Positions 58,751 to 64,000 of a stretch of DNA of 64,000 nucleotides are shown here, one piece after another. Below the pieces are notes generated by a model that was given only the letters and a program-made list of their open reading frames with translations, did no database searches and was not told the DNA's origin. Location: positions 3,031,758 to 3,095,757 of the forward strand of contig NZ_CTDZ01000009.1 of NCBI RefSeq assembly GCF_001375555.1, read 5' to 3'. This stretch comes from Numidum massiliense. GTDB taxonomy: Bacteria > Bacillota > Bacilli > Thermoactinomycetales > Novibacillaceae. How positions within the stretch are numbered: the stretch's first letter is position 1; every line of letters starts with the position of its first letter. Made by a program: the position numbers and the translations under genes.

Positions 58751-60366
58751 GTATGTGTCAAGCTTTACTCGACGACCTTACAGGATCAAGGATTTAAAGA
58801 CCTAAATATGTCATTCCCTAACGTTCACTTGTTGTCCGCCCTTGAGGAGTTAACTCTTCAAGGACGGCGATTAACCACCTTATCCAAATACCCAATAGCA
58901 CTTGAAGCTGATGCGGCACCTACTTGGATCCTGCCAACTTGAACCCCAATGTGATCCGACTTACCTATTCGCCTCGCATGGCGTTTTAGTTTTTGTGTCA
59001 CTTGGCGGTTGGGCCAGACAGTTAATAATGCCTGTCTCAACGTCCCATTGGTAACGCCTTGTTGTACTTTGGCGATGGCTTGAGCCCCTTCTTCACTCCA
59101 GTACATGCCACGACGTTTCATGCGGTATGCCAGACGTCTCTGGTTCGATTCCATGCATCCCATCCTACGAGCATTTTTTGGCACGTCTGGACTAACCTCA
59201 CGCCAGTCGCAGAGGATCTCCCAGTGCCCTTCAAGATACTTCTGCATGTTCTCGATACGCTTTTCCTCTCGCTCCGTCTCTGCATTTCCCTGTGCCGTAT
59301 CAATCACCGCTTTAAACCTATCCTTATTTTTTTCGGATATTGCCTTTTCAATTTGAGGAATGAGCCTTGGCTGGCGGCTCAACCCGCGACGAATACTCCT
59401 CTTTACGTGAAAAGGATCCAATTGGCGGACAACCGATGTCGCTTCAGAAAAGGTATTTTGAACGCGTTCCTCAGAGATCCATGAAGCCGCATCCGCATTA
59501 GTCGCCACATGTGTATGTGAGAGATCCCAACGATGTCGAATCGCTGCATAACCTATTTCCCAAAAGTCATCCACCGATTCAACGGTAGAAAAGACGTGAC
59601 GATCTGTTAACGAGACACGCTGTCCGTTTTGCTCCCACCCGGTATAGGCAAGCATATTTTTGATCTCTATTCCTTTGCCTCTCCCTTTGACGTATAAGCC
59701 ATCTGCTTCGCAATATAAGTGCTTAACGGACGGAGAGTTAGGAATTACCGTATCCTCAAAAATTCGATCCCTTTTTTCAGCATCCATGACAGCTTGAGCT
59801 TCACCTGCTTCTTTTACTAAGCGCTGAAACGTCGTATGGCTGATCGTTATACCGGCAAGTTTTTGCGTGACCTCTGAGGCGAGGCGGTAGGTCATTCCCG
59901 GCGCTGCAGCTAACTCTGCTCCGAGCATCATAAGGTCTGGGCTGTATCTTTTACGGCGTTTTAAACCGATTGCCTCATCGACAGGGTAATGTGCGTTTCC
60001 GTTTCGGTCGTACATCAAGTGGCGTTTATAGGACACTGTCCCAAAAAAACTGGTGAACTCCCGGCTGTCCAATCGCTCACTTTTCCAACCGTATTTTTCC
60101 TTGTAATGCGTCGTCATCATCTGATCGAGCTGCTCCAAAAATTCTCCGAACAGATCAGCCATCACTTCCATCAGGCGAATACGTAAGCTTTCCCAAAACG
60201 ACAACATATCTGTAGACTGTTCCAAGATAGTAGCGATTTCTGGTATAATGGTTTTCAAGGAAGACCTCTCCTTTCGTGGTGGTTAGGAGTACTATTTAGG
60301 TCTTCCTTTTCTATATTCTCCCTCCAAATTCCTGCTAAAACCCTTCGAGAGAAATGTTACACATAC
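58751..60366 (-). mobile_element. ISLre2-family insertion sequence, complete copy between rpoC and the str operon
   Basis: 1616 bp, GTATGTGT at both ends, perfect 9-bp target duplication CACGACGTA (58742-58750 and 60367-60375). The left end lies 12 bp beyond the rpoC stop. It encodes the same 466-residue protein as the copy at 33595-35210 and is inserted in the same orientation relative to the downstream promoter. Confidence 0.95.
58858..60258 (-). CDS. ISLre2-family transposase
   Basis: 466 residues, amino-acid identical to the transposase at 33702-35102 and to the partial copy at the left edge. The reading frame is intact and starts MKTIIPEIATILEQSTDMLS. Identity plus perfect target duplications indicate recent movement within this genome. 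Confidence 0.93.
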   Translation of the reverse strand: MKTIIPEIATILEQSTDMLSFWESLRIRLMEVMADLFGEFLEQLDQMMTTHYKEKYGWKSERLDSREFTSFFGTVSYKRHLMYDRNGNAHYPVDEAIGLKRRKRYSPDLMMLGAELAAAPGMTYRLASEVTQKLAGITISHTTFQRLVKEAGEAQAVMDAEKRDRIFEDTVIPNSPSVKHLYCEADGLYVKGRGKGIEIKNMLAYTGWEQNGQRVSLTDRHVFSTVESVDDFWEIGYAAIRHRWDLSHTHVATNADAASWISEERVQNTFSEATSVVRQLDPFHVKRSIRRGLSRQPRLIPQIEKAISEKNKDRFKAVIDTAQGNAETEREEKRIENMQKYLEGHWEILCDWREVSPDVPKNARRMGCMESNQRRLAYRMKRRGMYWSEEGAQAIAKVQQGVTNGTLRQALLTVWPNRQVTQKLKRHARRIGKSDHIGVQVGRIQVGAASASSAIGYLDKVVNRRP

Positions 60367-60378
60367 CACGACGTAAGT

Positions 60379-63999
<3,621 letters not shown>

Positions 64000-64000
64000 A

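Overview
The window is a chromosomal segment of an endospore-forming Bacillales-type Firmicute of moderate G+C. This rests on the S10-spc-alpha ribosomal superoperon in Bacillus order, zinc-type S14 and L36, EcfA1/A2/T-truA-rplM-rpsI downstream of rplQ, the sporulation/germination set salA-cwlD-gerD-kbaA-pdaB-spoIIM, and strong AGGAGG ribosome-binding sites. Species cannot be named from sequence alone. Almost every gene is on the minus strand, so transcription runs from high to low coordinates.

Layout. 1-3.9 kb is an accessory graveyard: the end of an ISLre2-family element, a decayed IS1182 fragment, two related small membrane-protein genes (one split by an intact IS1182-family element), an unidentified remnant and a broken Doc/Fic toxin gene. 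4.0-4.34 kb is a tRNA operon (Glu, Lys-TTT, Lys-CTT). 4.5-10.4 kb carries a small membrane protein and a probable heme-stress cluster: MgtC-like protein, HssR/HssS-like two-component system and an MMPL exporter with an HssR-type direct repeat upstream. 10.7-14.3 kb is a ugp-type glycerol-phosphate/sugar ABC importer behind a structured leader. 14.4-17.4 kb has a small membrane peptide, a LysR regulator, a MetX-like hydrolase and a membrane protein. 17.4-21.4 kb is a short-chain acyl-CoA cluster (CoA-transferase, frameshifted thiolase, FabG-like reductase, remnant of an enoyl-CoA reductase). 21.8-27.4 kb is a complete rrn operon (16S-Ile-Ala-23S-5S-Asn-Thr) with two promoters. 27.4-32.5 kb is the sporulation/germination block. 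32.6-64 kb is the translation superoperon from rpsI up to complete rpoC.

The most notable observations are these. (1) All three ISLre2-family copies end 16 bp upstream of a -35-like hexamer (9-bp target duplication plus exactly 7 bp). Two full 1616-bp copies sit directly ahead of the promoters of the L7Ae/str operon and of rplM-rpsI. (2) Ribosomal protein L22 carries an N-terminal extension resembling the core of its neighbour S19, which looks like an S19-like/L22 fusion. (3) The HssRS-type system appears wired to an MMPL exporter rather than to HrtAB. (4) The map gene between adk and infA has decayed to about 210 bp.

Coordinates of RNA ends, promoters and hairpins were read by eye. Family assignments are from remembered family motifs and no database search was run.
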